A stretch of DNA of 32,507 bases. It comes from Staphylococcus xylosus. Its GTDB lineage: Bacteria; Bacillota; Bacilli; Staphylococcales; Staphylococcaceae. Below the pieces are notes generated by a model. The model was not told where the DNA came from. It did not search any database and saw only the letters and a program-made list of their open reading frames with translations. The stretch covers positions 1-32,507 of the forward strand of contig NZ_MRZO01000012.1 of assembly GCF_002732165.1 (NCBI RefSeq), in the 5' to 3' direction. Positions 1 through 6,494 of this stretch are shown here, in pieces. The first letter of the stretch is position 1. Every line of letters starts with the position of its first letter. The translations under genes were made by a program, and so were the position numbers.

Positions 1-590
1 TACTACTTGGATTGTCTGGTTGCGGTTATTGCTTGAGCCATCTCCACTACCTGGTTTATCTGGGTTTGGTTGATTATCTCCACTATCTCCATTATCTGGA
101 TTGTCTGGTTGCGGGTTATTGCTTGAGTCATCTCCACTATCTCCATTATCTGGATTGTCTGGTTGCGGGTTATTGCTTGAGTCATCTCCACTACCTGGTT
201 TATCTGGTTTTGGTTGATTGTCTCCACTATCCCCATTATTTGGATTGTCTGGTTGCGGGTTATTGCTTGAGCCATCTCCACTACCTGGCTCATCTGGATT
301 TGGTTGATTGTCTCCACCATCTCCATTATCTGGCTCATCTGGATTTGGTTGATTGTCTCCACTATCTCCATTATCTGGCTCATCTGGATTTGGTTGATTA
401 TCTCCACTATCTCCGCTATCCGGTTTATCTGGATTTGGTTGATTGTCTCCACTGTCTTCATTATCTGGCTCACCCGGATTTGGTTGATTGTCTCCACTGA
501 CTCCATTATCTGGCTCATCTGGATTTGGTTGATTGTCTCCACCATCTCCATTGTCAGGCTTATCTGGATTTGGTTGATTATCTGTATTGT
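1..590 (-). repeat. in-gene tandem repeats, about 45 bp per unit
   Basis: Imperfect direct repeats encode DNQPNPD(E/K)PDNGDSG-type units. A second unit type adds SSNNPQPDNP, with copies near 10-45, 100-130, 155-180 and 240-275. Third-position differences between copies (GAC/GAT, AAT/AAC) suggest the array is maintained for its protein sequence. Copy number probably varies between strains, as in other staphylococcal repeat stalks; that is inference. Confidence 0.85.
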
Positions 591-948
591 CTTGAGTACT
601 TGGCTGATCTGTATTCGGTTCGTTTTGTTCAGTTGAATCAATGTCACTACTTTGCTCAGATTGTGCTTGGCTTGGTTCTTCAGATTTCGGCATATCACCT
701 AAGTCGTTATCTGAGTATAGATTAGTTTTATCATCACTTTGTACTGTATCACCAGCTACTCTTGGACTTTCTGTATGATTTGTAGGATCAGAATGAATTG
801 GCTTTTTATCTGATTGCTTTGTGTTTTCATTTGTTAGTTTTTCATTAAGTTGTTGTTCAGCAGCGTGAGTTTGACTAGAAATTAATGTTGTACTTAAAGC
901 TATAGCAAAGCTGGACATCACAAATTTATGCGAAAAATACCACTTCAT
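1..948 (-). CDS. repeat-rich secreted/surface protein, 5' part
   Basis: I do not recognise the family. The gene starts at ATG 948 with a strong Shine-Dalgarno (GGAGGTGA) and runs off the left edge after 316 codons, so the C-terminus and any LPXTG motif are not visible. Residues 1 to about 30 form a signal peptide: MKWYFSHKF, a hydrophobic core, then a likely cut after THA or HAA. A polar Glu/Gln/Ser/Asp stretch follows (about 31-115). The rest is tandem repeats of about 15 residues built on DNQPNPDEPDNGDSG, mixed with longer units containing SSNNPQPDNPDNG. Such acidic Asn/Pro/Asp/Gly stalks are typical of exported staphylococcal proteins and probably act as a spacer. Near the edge one copy lacks a C present in its sisters (about positions 26-28), which shifts the frame. 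Dense long ORFs in other frames here are shadows of the repeat. Confidence 0.72.
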   Translation of the reverse strand, partial: MKWYFSHKFVMSSFAIALSTTLISSQTHAAEQQLNEKLTNENTKQSDKKPIHSDPTNHTESPRVAGDTVQSDDKTNLYSDNDLGDMPKSEEPSQAQSEQSSDIDSTEQNEPNTDQPSTQDNTDNQPNPDKPDNGDGGDNQPNPDEPDNGVSGDNQPNPGEPDNEDSGDNQPNPDKPDSGDSGDNQPNPDEPDNGDSGDNQPNPDEPDNGDGGDNQPNPDEPGSGDGSSNNPQPDNPNNGDSGDNQPKPDKPGSGDDSSNNPQPDNPDNGDSGDDSSNNPQPDNPDNGDSGDNQPNPDKPGSGDGSSNNRNQTIQVV

Positions 949-990
949 AGATTCACCTCCAAAATTCATATTTTTTATATTCATATATAG

Positions 991-1020
991 TATATAAGAA
1001 AAAGACCTATTTTTCATCAA
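991..1020 (-). promoter_or_regulatory. possible promoter of the repeat-protein gene
   Basis: On the minus strand TTGATG (1015-1020) and TATATA (991-996) are 18 bases apart and lie 40-70 bases upstream of ATG 948. The match to sigma-A consensus is fair. Confidence 0.4.
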
Positions 1021-1142
1021 AACCAATTTATTGAAAACAAATATTAATCCTTTTGAAATTTTATGTAAACCCCTATTTACAAACTCTGATATAATTATTA
1101 TACTTGATATATAAAATAAATTGATATAAAGGAGCATTCACA

Positions 1143-1772
1143 ATGGGATTATTTAGTAAAAAGGACTCAACTTTAGAAACTTTTCAAAATGCAATAGAAA
1201 CGAGACGTACTATTTATAGTTTAGATCAAGAGATTTCAATCTCTGATAGCGAAGTAGAAGATATTATCGAACATGCAATCAAACATGTTCCATCATCATT
1301 TAACTCACAATCTACGCGTATTGTATTACTTTTAAATGATAACCATAACAAATTCTGGGATATCACTAAACAAGAACTTAAAAACGTTATGGGCGAAGAC
1401 CGTGATTTCCAAGCAACTTCTGATAAAGTAGATAATTTTAAACATTCTCACGGTACAATTCTTTACTTTGAAGACCAAGATGTTGTCGAAGGATTACAAA
1501 ATCAAATGCCTAACTATGCAGAAAACTTTGCCATCTGGTCTAGCCAAACAAATGCAATGCACCAATTTGCAATTTGGACAGCTTTAAGTACTGTAGGCGT
1601 TGGTGCTTCATTACAGCATTACAATCCACTTGTTGATGTTGCCGTTTCTGAAGCTTTTGAAATACCTAAAACATGGAAACTTATAGCGCAAATGCCTTTC
1701 GGTAATGTTCGTGATGAGGCTGGGGATAAAGAATTCCACGATATAAGCAAACGTTTTTTAGTTAGAAAATAA
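1143..1772 (+). CDS. nitroreductase family protein (Frm2/Hbn1-like)
   Basis: This 209-residue protein resembles the FMN-dependent nitroreductase superfamily, specifically the Frm2/Hbn1-like branch. Seen directly: an N-terminal ETRRTIYSL (about residues 19-27; the Arg pair normally contacts FMN phosphate), the VPSSFNSQSTR segment typical of flavin binding, and a C-terminal PFG segment. Members reduce nitro compounds or quinones with NAD(P)H in the cytosol; the natural substrate is unknown. ATG 1143 has a good AAAGGAG site 7 bases upstream. A nitroreductase and a nitrilase-type hydrolase next to RNAIII is also the arrangement in S. aureus. A hairpin at 1812-1841 follows. Length is normal and no defect is visible. 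Confidence 0.85.
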   Translation: MGLFSKKDSTLETFQNAIETRRTIYSLDQEISISDSEVEDIIEHAIKHVPSSFNSQSTRIVLLLNDNHNKFWDITKQELKNVMGEDRDFQATSDKVDNFKHSHGTILYFEDQDVVEGLQNQMPNYAENFAIWSSQTNAMHQFAIWTALSTVGVGASLQHYNPLVDVAVSEAFEIPKTWKLIAQMPFGNVRDEAGDKEFHDISKRFLVRK

Positions 1773-1811
1773 TCATATTTACTTACTTCATTAGCATTTA
1801 ATTATAAAATG

Positions 1812-1841
1812 AGAGGTCGAGCTTATACATGCTCGGCCTCT
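1812..1841 (+). terminator. hairpin terminator after nitroreductase gene
   Basis: AGAGGTCGAGC (1812-1822) pairs with GCTCGGCCTCT (1831-1841), with one G-T pair and an 8-base loop. The following T-run is short. The rest of the gap to 2136 is AT-rich and shows no gene or motif. Confidence 0.6.
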
Positions 1842-2136
1842 TCTAATATCCAATGAGTTATCTCAATAAATTTAAGCGAACGAAATTTATATCTCATTTC
1901 CACCAAAACTAATAAATTCAATTTTCCATACATAAATAACATGCTTATAAACTTCATTTCATTCTCCAACTTAATTCTAAATAAAAAACTAATAAATATT
2001 TTCACTAATTACTAAAACTATCTATCTCCACTGTTTATTGCTTTCTATAGTTATTAATCTAAAACAGCTACTAATTTTGAATTATCAGAATATTTTTAGT
2101 ATATTGATGCTAACAATAATTTAAGGGGCGATAAGA

Positions 2137-2922
2137 ATGAATATAGAAATTTTTCAATTTAAAATCGAACCGGCAAATGTTTCATTAAATGAAGAAAACA
2201 TCATTAATTGGTTTTCTAAATTTGTAACCCACGAAACTGATGTCGTTGTATTACCAGAAATGTGGAATAATGGATATGCTTTGCCTCAGTTAAAAGAACT
2301 AGCTGACAATCAACTATCACGTAGTTTTGAGTTCATATCAAAGCTAGCGATCCAATATAATGTTGATATAATTGCAGGTTCTGTTTCAAATACTATGAAA
2401 GAAGATGTGTATAATACAGCACTTGCAGTTTCAAAAAATGGCTATTTAATCAATAGTTATGACAAAGTACATTTAGTTCCTATGTTAGATGAACCTACAT
2501 TTTTAACTGCTGGTAACGCTGTCCCTGAAGCATTTAATTTATCTAATGGTATTAAAGCCACACAAATTATTTGCTACGACTTACGTTTCCCTGAATTATT
2601 ACGCTACCCTGCTCGAAAAGATGCAGAAATAGCTTTTTATGTAGCACAATGGCCTCAAGCAAGAGTGAGTCATTGGATAGCTCTTTTAAAAGCACGTGCC
2701 ATTGAAAATGATATGTTTGTAATAGGATGTAATTCATGTGGGGATGATGGACAAACAGAATACGCTGGTCATTCAATCGTAATTAATCCAAATGGTGAAA
2801 TAATTGCGCAACTAGAAGGTAAGCCTGACCACATTTCATGTAATATCGACTTAGATGAAGTTACTACTCAAAGAGAAAACATTCCAGTTTTCAAAAATCT
2901 TCGCCCTCATTTATATAAATAA
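2137..2922 (+). CDS. carbon-nitrogen hydrolase (nitrilase superfamily)
   Basis: This 261-residue protein shows the complete Glu-Lys-Cys triad of the nitrilase superfamily: E41 in LPEMW, K110 in DKVHLVP and C146 in [10 protein letters not shown]. The closest functional group is the omega-amidase/YafV-like amidases, which hydrolyse small C-N bonds in the cytosol. The exact substrate cannot be read from sequence. ATG 2137 is preceded by AAGGGGCG at good spacing. The gene converges on RNAIII and shares its bidirectional terminator (2933-2967). This neighbour is found beside hld/RNAIII in other staphylococci. It is full-length with no visible defect. Confidence 0.88.
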   Translation: MNIEIFQFKIEPANVSLNEENIINWFSKFVTHETDVVVLPEMWNNGYALPQLKELADNQLSRSFEFISKLAIQYNVDIIAGSVSNTMKEDVYNTALAVSKNGYLINSYDKVHLVPMLDEPTFLTAGNAVPEAFNLSNGIKATQIICYDLRFPELLRYPARKDAEIAFYVAQWPQARVSHWIALLKARAIENDMFVIGCNSCGDDGQTEYAGHSIVINPNGEIIAQLEGKPDHISCNIDLDEVTTQRENIPVFKNLRPHLYK

Positions 2923-2932
2923 ACACCAAAAT

Positions 2933-2967
2933 AAAAACCGTGAGCTTGGGAGGGACTCACGGTTTTT
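2933..2967. terminator. bidirectional terminator, RNAIII 3' hairpin
   Basis: AAAAACCGTGAG (2933-2944) and CTCACGGTTTTT (2956-2967) pair perfectly. On the minus strand the loop reads TCCCTCCCAAG, the C-rich loop of the RNAIII 3' hairpin (H13 in S. aureus numbering), used both for termination and for pairing with target mRNAs. On the plus strand it can end the hydrolase transcript. Confidence 0.92.
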
Positions 2968-3229
2968 GTAACTTATTATTAAGGGAATGTTTTTTACAGT
3001 TATTTCTCTATCTATTTTTGGGGATGTTATTAATTATGAAAAAATTTAGTGAATTTACCGATTAAAATGATAAATTGAATGATGTTTACGATAGCTTACA
3101 TGTTAATACTTTAAATCGCCTCTGTTATAGGCAATGTTAAAATGATATTTGAATCGAGACTGGGAATGTTCTACGAATTCAAATTCGGGATTGCTTAATA
3201 AAATTAAGCGCGTTGTGTACCTGAAAGTA

Positions 3230-3274
3230 TTATTTTACGAAATCACTAATCATTGCTGAGAAATGGTTTGTCAC
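3230..3274 (-). pseudogene. possible truncated delta-toxin remnant, 14 codons
   Basis: Within RNAIII, a GTG at 3274 lies 8 bases after a perfect AGGAGG (3288-3283, minus strand) and opens a 14-residue frame, MTNHFSAMISDFVK, ending at TAA 3232-3230. Aligned without gaps to residues 1-14 of S. epidermidis delta-toxin (MAADIISTIGDLVK, from memory), it shares M1, I9, D11, V13 and K14, with F for L at 12. The stop falls where the toxin has Trp15. An ATG-TAG pair also lies between the Shine-Dalgarno and the GTG. The similarity is short and could be chance, but the ribosome site is strong. It starts near RNAIII nucleotide 213, later than hld in S. aureus (about 85). Confidence 0.4.
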
Positions 3275-3361
3275 TACATCAGCCTCCTCTTGTTTGTAAT
3301 CAATTAATTGAAAAACGAGAACTTAACTTGTAACTATAACAACTATACGAAGAAAGTACAG

Positions 3362-3418
3362 TTACAATATCAGTGTGTTAATCAGACCCCTGCTCAAAAG
3401 TCTAATCAACCTTATCAT
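3362..3418 (-). other. 18-codon ORF in 5' part of RNAIII
   Basis: ATG 3418 opens MIRLIRLLSRGLINTLIL, closing at TAA 3364-3362, at about RNAIII nucleotide 69, near where hld starts in S. aureus. The peptide is hydrophobic with Arg at 3, 6 and 10 and Asn at 14, a spacing that would form one polar helix face, as in phenol-soluble modulins. No Shine-Dalgarno precedes it, so translation is doubtful. Listed as an observation, not a gene call. Confidence 0.2.
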
Positions 3419-3492
3419 TCAAACAAAAATTTCAAACAAAATTTTGATTAAATGATTTGTAAAATGTAATCACTTCTTTGTGATACAAGTAC

Positions 3493-3559
3493 ATTTAACC
3501 ATGATTTTTAAAAATAATGTAAAAAAATCCCTAACTCGTTAGTTTTTATTCCTAAATGT
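3493..3559 (-). promoter_or_regulatory. agr P3 promoter with paired AgrA sites
   Basis: On the minus strand, AgrA-type 9-mers ACATTTAGG (3559-3551) and CGAGTTAGG (3538-3530) are spaced 21 bases apart. TTAAAT (3498-3493) starts 40 bases after the second site and serves as -10, placing the start near 3486 beside the conserved 5' hairpin. Both sites are weaker matches to ACAGTTAGG than those at P2. The spacing is identical to P2, which supports the call. Confidence 0.75.
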
Positions 3560-3599
3560 AAGTATAAATATGATAAAATTAGTCAGATAAATATTTTAA

Positions 3600-3666
3600 A
3601 CAGTTAGGAATTAAAAATATACAGTTACGCAATAAGACGCATAAAACTTAATTAAAATTGTATAAT
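3600..3666 (+). promoter_or_regulatory. agr P2 promoter with paired AgrA sites
   Basis: ACAGTTAGG (3600-3608) and ACAGTTACG (3621-3629) are direct repeats 21 bases apart, matching the AgrA consensus. A perfect TATAAT lies at 3661-3666, 40 bases after the second site, with no good -35, as expected for an activator-dependent promoter. The start near 3673 leaves a leader of about 16 bases that begins at the agrB Shine-Dalgarno. Confidence 0.88.
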
Positions 3667-3688
3667 ACGAGTGAGGAGAGAAAAGCCA

Positions 3689-4258
3689 ATGAGTAGATTA
3701 ATTGATACTAAAATAGACAATTTTGCTAAAAGTCTTCAACTACGTAATAATTTAGATCATATAGAATATTTAAAAATGCGTTTAGGCATGCAAGTTGTGG
3801 TAAGTAACTTTTTTAAAGCAATTGTTATTTATGGTGTTTCAATCCTTTGTCATATGTTTTTATACACACTAACTGTTCATTTATCATTTTTTATTATTAG
3901 GTATTTTGCACATGGTGCGCATGCTAAAAATTCTTTAGCTTGTTATATAGAAAGTCTAGTTTATTTTGTGTTATTACCTTGGATAGTCGGGTATATACAA
4001 GTGTCATTTATAATAATGTATCCATTAGCTTTTTTAGGCTTAATCGCAATTATTATTTATGCACCTTCTGCCACTAAAAAGCAACCTATTCCACAACGCC
4101 TAAGAAAGGGTAAGAAAATTAAGGCAATATGTGTAACATTATGTTTATTGTTGATTTCACTCTTTTTAACTGAACCTTATCAACAATTAATTTTACTAGG
4201 TATTATTATTATATCCATTTTACAATTTCCAATATTTTTCCCTAAGGAGGATAATTAA
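3689..4258 (+). CDS. agrB: AgrB, AgrD-processing membrane endopeptidase
   Basis: AgrB is the integral-membrane cysteine endopeptidase that cuts the C-terminal part of AgrD and forms the thiolactone. This 189-residue protein has the catalytic pair H78 and C85 in GAHAKNSLAC, with the same spacing as H77/C84 of S. aureus. Several hydrophobic segments span about residues 40-70, 85-125 and 150-185. The start chosen is ATG 3689, 10 bases after GAGGAG; an upstream in-frame GTG (3671) overlaps that ribosome site and is unlikely. The reading frame contains the agrD Shine-Dalgarno at its end and stops 2 bases before the agrD ATG, implying coupled translation. Confidence 0.95.
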   Translation: MSRLIDTKIDNFAKSLQLRNNLDHIEYLKMRLGMQVVVSNFFKAIVIYGVSILCHMFLYTLTVHLSFFIIRYFAHGAHAKNSLACYIESLVYFVLLPWIVGYIQVSFIIMYPLAFLGLIAIIIYAPSATKKQPIPQRLRKGKKIKAICVTLCLLLISLFLTEPYQQLILLGIIIISILQFPIFFPKEDN

Positions 4259-4260
4259 TT

Positions 4261-4398
4261 ATGAATATTTTTACATCAATTTTAACTATTTTCGTTAAAT
4301 TCTTTTCACTTATTGGGACAATCTCAAGTGTAAGACCATGTGGCGGGTTTGTAGATGAGCCTGAAGTCCCTAAAGAACTAACAAAACTATACGAATAA
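4261..4398 (+). CDS. agrD: AgrD, autoinducing peptide precursor
   Basis: The gene encodes 45 residues in three parts: an amphipathic membrane-binding leader (MNIFTSILTIFVKFFSLIG), the signal region ISSVRPCGGFV, and the conserved acidic tail DEPEVPKELTKLYE, almost the same as in other staphylococci. AgrB cuts before DEPEV, so the ring is C27-G-G-F-V31 and the mature signal is probably SVRPCGGFV or a variant with a shorter or longer tail. Ring ends are more often Phe, Tyr, Leu or Met; Val is unusual. Related signals from the S. saprophyticus group carry PCGGF. AAGGAGG at 4243-4249, inside agrB, is the ribosome site. Confidence 0.95.
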   Translation: MNIFTSILTIFVKFFSLIGTISSVRPCGGFVDEPEVPKELTKLYE

Positions 4399-4423
4399 CA
4401 GTTAAGTAGAAAGTGTGTATAAA

Positions 4424-5671
4424 ATGTCAGTTTTAAACTCAGTAATTTTATCAGCATTACAAGCAATCATTTTATTTTATAATATGAAATTTTTTAATGA
4501 TATTACTTATACTAAAAGGGATTATATTTCAATTATTGGGATAATAGTCCCTTCTGTTGTTTTATTTTTATTTGTAGATTCACCATCGATTGTATTGCTT
4601 TTTATTTGTAGCCTAGTGTTCATGTATTTTAAAAAGAAATTTATAGGGATAGTTTCTGTATTAATTTGCTTTTTCATATTATATATGGCTAATTTTACAA
4701 GTTTGTGGTTAAGTACTTTACTAGTAGACTTGATACCAATTAATAATACTTTCACTATATTTTTTATAATCATTTTCGCAATTGCATCTATCATTTATGC
4801 ATATATAGCAAAATTTTTTATAAAGCGTTTATCTTTTTCGGATCTATCGCTTAATAAGTTATACTTAACATTAGTTAGCTTGTTTTTATTAACTATTTTG
4901 GGTGTTATCTATTTTTATTTACCTCAACAGAATGTATCATTTGGTGACGCTAAGTTCATTTCTGTTATGTATGCAGTCGTTATTATTACCACTGCTATTC
5001 TTATCATTACAATTTCTTTTAGCATTATTCGCCAAATTCAATATAAGCGTAATATGCAGGAAATTGAAAATTATTATAAATATACGTTACAAATTGAAAA
5101 AATCAATCATGAAATGCGCAAATTCAGACATGATTACGTCAATATCCTTTCTACCCTCTCTGACTTTATCAGAGAAGAAGATATAGAAGGTCTAAGAGAT
5201 TACTTTCATTCTGAAATATTACCTATGCAAGATAGTATGCAAATGAATGCAATTAAAATCAATGGTATTGAAAACCTGAAAGTTCGTGAAATTAAAGGTT
5301 TGTTAACTACTAAAATACTTCAAGCGCAAGAAAAAAACATTCGCATTAGTATTGAGGTCCCAGAACCAATTGAAAAAATCGATATGCCTATTATAAATTT
5401 AAGTAGAGTCATCGGTATATTACTTGATAATGCAATTGAAGCTTCTGAAAAAATCACTGAAGAACCACTTATTCGTATCGCTTTTATTAAAAATGAAGAT
5501 ACGTCAGTAACATTTATCGTTATGAATAAGTGTGAACAAAATATGCCTAAAGTACATACTCTTTTCCAAGAAAACTTTTCTACTAAAGGAAAAAACCGTG
5601 GACTTGGATTATCCACATTAAAAGAATTGACGGATTCAACAACAAATGTTTTACTTAGATACAACTATTGA
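4424..5671 (+). CDS. agrC: AgrC sensor kinase, C-terminus frameshifted
   Basis: AgrC is the membrane histidine kinase that binds the autoinducing peptide and phosphorylates AgrA. Numbering from ATG 4424: about six to seven hydrophobic segments in residues 1-205, phospho-acceptor H236 in KFRHDYVNIL, N-box LLDNAIEAS (about 334-342) and G-box KNRGLGLSTLKE (about 390-401). GTG 4415 is an alternative start three codons upstream; neither has a strong Shine-Dalgarno. The frame ends NVLLRYNY at TGA 5669-5671. In the next frame, from GAT 5658, the expected ending DTTIDNNYFIQKVEILNSDS runs to TAA 5718-5720. One extra A near 5657 explains this. As read, 20 native residues are replaced by four foreign ones, removing the last part of the ATPase fold. 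Confidence 0.9.
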   Translation: MSVLNSVILSALQAIILFYNMKFFNDITYTKRDYISIIGIIVPSVVLFLFVDSPSIVLLFICSLVFMYFKKKFIGIVSVLICFFILYMANFTSLWLSTLLVDLIPINNTFTIFFIIIFAIASIIYAYIAKFFIKRLSFSDLSLNKLYLTLVSLFLLTILGVIYFYLPQQNVSFGDAKFISVMYAVVIITTAILIITISFSIIRQIQYKRNMQEIENYYKYTLQIEKINHEMRKFRHDYVNILSTLSDFIREEDIEGLRDYFHSEILPMQDSMQMNAIKINGIENLKVREIKGLLTTKILQAQEKNIRISIEVPEPIEKIDMPIINLSRVIGILLDNAIEASEKITEEPLIRIAFIKNEDTSVTFIVMNKCEQNMPKVHTLFQENFSTKGKNRGLGLSTLKELTDSTTNVLLRYNY

Positions 5672-5732
5672 TAACAACTACTTTATTCAAAAAGTGGAAA
5701 TCTTAAATTCTGATTCATAAGGATGTGTTACT

Positions 5733-6449
5733 GTGAAAATATTCATTTGTGAAGATGATGAAAGACAACGTGAACATATGGTTTCAATTATAAATAACTA
5801 TATTATGATTGAAGAAAAACCAATGGAAATTGAAGTTGCGACAGCTGATCCTTATGACATTTTAGAACGCTCAAAGAACATTAATGATATAGGATGTTAC
5901 TTTTTAGATATTCAACTAGAAGCTGACATCAACGGTATCAAGCTTGCAAGTGAAATACGTAAACATGATCCGGTCGGCAATATCATTTTTGTTACAAGTC
6001 ATAGTGAACTGACATACTTAACATTTGTCTACAAGGTTGCAGCAATGGATTTCATTTTCAAAGATGATCCAGACGAATTAAAATCAAGAGTGATTGATTG
6101 CTTAGAAACATCTGAGTCACGACTAAAACTACTTTCAAAAGAAAGCAGCGTCGAAACAATAGAATTAAAACGTGGTAGCAATTCTATTTATGTGCAATAT
6201 GACGATGTGATGTTCTTCGAATCATCTAGTAAATCCCATCGCTTAATCGCACATCTCGACAATCGTCAAATCGAATTTTATGGAAACCTTAAAGAAATTG
6301 ATCAGTTAGATAAACGCTTCTTTAGATGTCATAATAGTTTTGTAGTAAATAGACACAATATTGAGTCCATCGACTCTAAATCACGCGTAGTTTATTTTAA
6401 AAACAATGAGCATTGTTATGCTTCTGTAAGAAATGTCAAAAAGATATAA
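5733..6449 (+). CDS. agrA: AgrA response regulator (LytTR)
   Basis: AgrA activates P2 and P3. The 238 residues match the usual length. The receiver domain (1 to about 125) carries the acidic pocket E7/D8/D9 and phospho-acceptor D59 in FLDIQL. The LytTR DNA-binding domain (about 140-238) has H169, C199 in FFRCHNSF, N201 and R233, the residues that contact DNA or sense redox in S. aureus. The start is GTG 5733, behind an AAGGA that overlaps the restored agrC stop (5718-5720); a 12-base gap from that stop is the normal close coupling, which supports a full-length ancestral agrC frame. The gene is complete, ending ASVRNVKKI. Confidence 0.95.
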   Translation: MKIFICEDDERQREHMVSIINNYIMIEEKPMEIEVATADPYDILERSKNINDIGCYFLDIQLEADINGIKLASEIRKHDPVGNIIFVTSHSELTYLTFVYKVAAMDFIFKDDPDELKSRVIDCLETSESRLKLLSKESSVETIELKRGSNSIYVQYDDVMFFESSSKSHRLIAHLDNRQIEFYGNLKEIDQLDKRFFRCHNSFVVNRHNIESIDSKSRVVYFKNNEHCYASVRNVKKI

Positions 6450-6454
6450 TACAT

Positions 6455-6494
6455 AAAAAGCTGAGCATGTAATTAAATACATGCTCAGCTTTTT
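6455..6494. terminator. bidirectional terminator between agrA and scrK
   Basis: AAAAAGCTGAGCATGTA (6455-6471) and TACATGCTCAGCTTTTT (6478-6494) form a perfect 17-bp stem with a 6-base loop. T-runs occur on both strands. The scrK stop codon (6487-6485) lies inside the stem. Confidence 0.93.

Larger units (their letters stand above)
2933..3486 (-). ncRNA. RNAIII, agr effector RNA (about 554 nt)
   Basis: RNAIII is the regulatory RNA made from agr P3; in S. aureus it blocks translation of targets such as rot and spa through C-rich loops. Evidence: position divergent from agrB; a 5' hairpin ATCAC-AAAGAA-GTGAT at 3484-3469 matching the start of S. aureus RNAIII; a 3' hairpin with loop TCCCTCCCAAG; further C-rich stretches on the minus strand at 2981-2989 (CATTCCCTT), 3020-3026 (CATCCCC), 3161-3168 (CATTCCCA) and 3185-3192 (AATCCCGA). 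The 3161 motif sits in the loop of a hairpin made by 3148-3156 and 3174-3183, resembling H7. The predicted length of about 554 nt compares with 514 nt in S. aureus. No complete delta-toxin gene is present, as reported for S. saprophyticus. Confidence 0.88.

Noticed and set aside
3..698. Long open frames on both strands in the left-edge repeats
   Set aside because: They are shadows: the repeat unit length is a multiple of three, so other frames stay open. Only the minus-strand frame from ATG 948 has a signal peptide and a Shine-Dalgarno.
1823..2005. Minus-strand 60-codon frame
   Set aside because: Its sequence is AT-rich low-complexity, has no ribosome site and lies in an ordinary intergenic gap.
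4902..5186. Plus-strand 94-codon frame inside agrC
   Set aside because: It is a shadow in another frame of the kinase gene, which has clear motifs.
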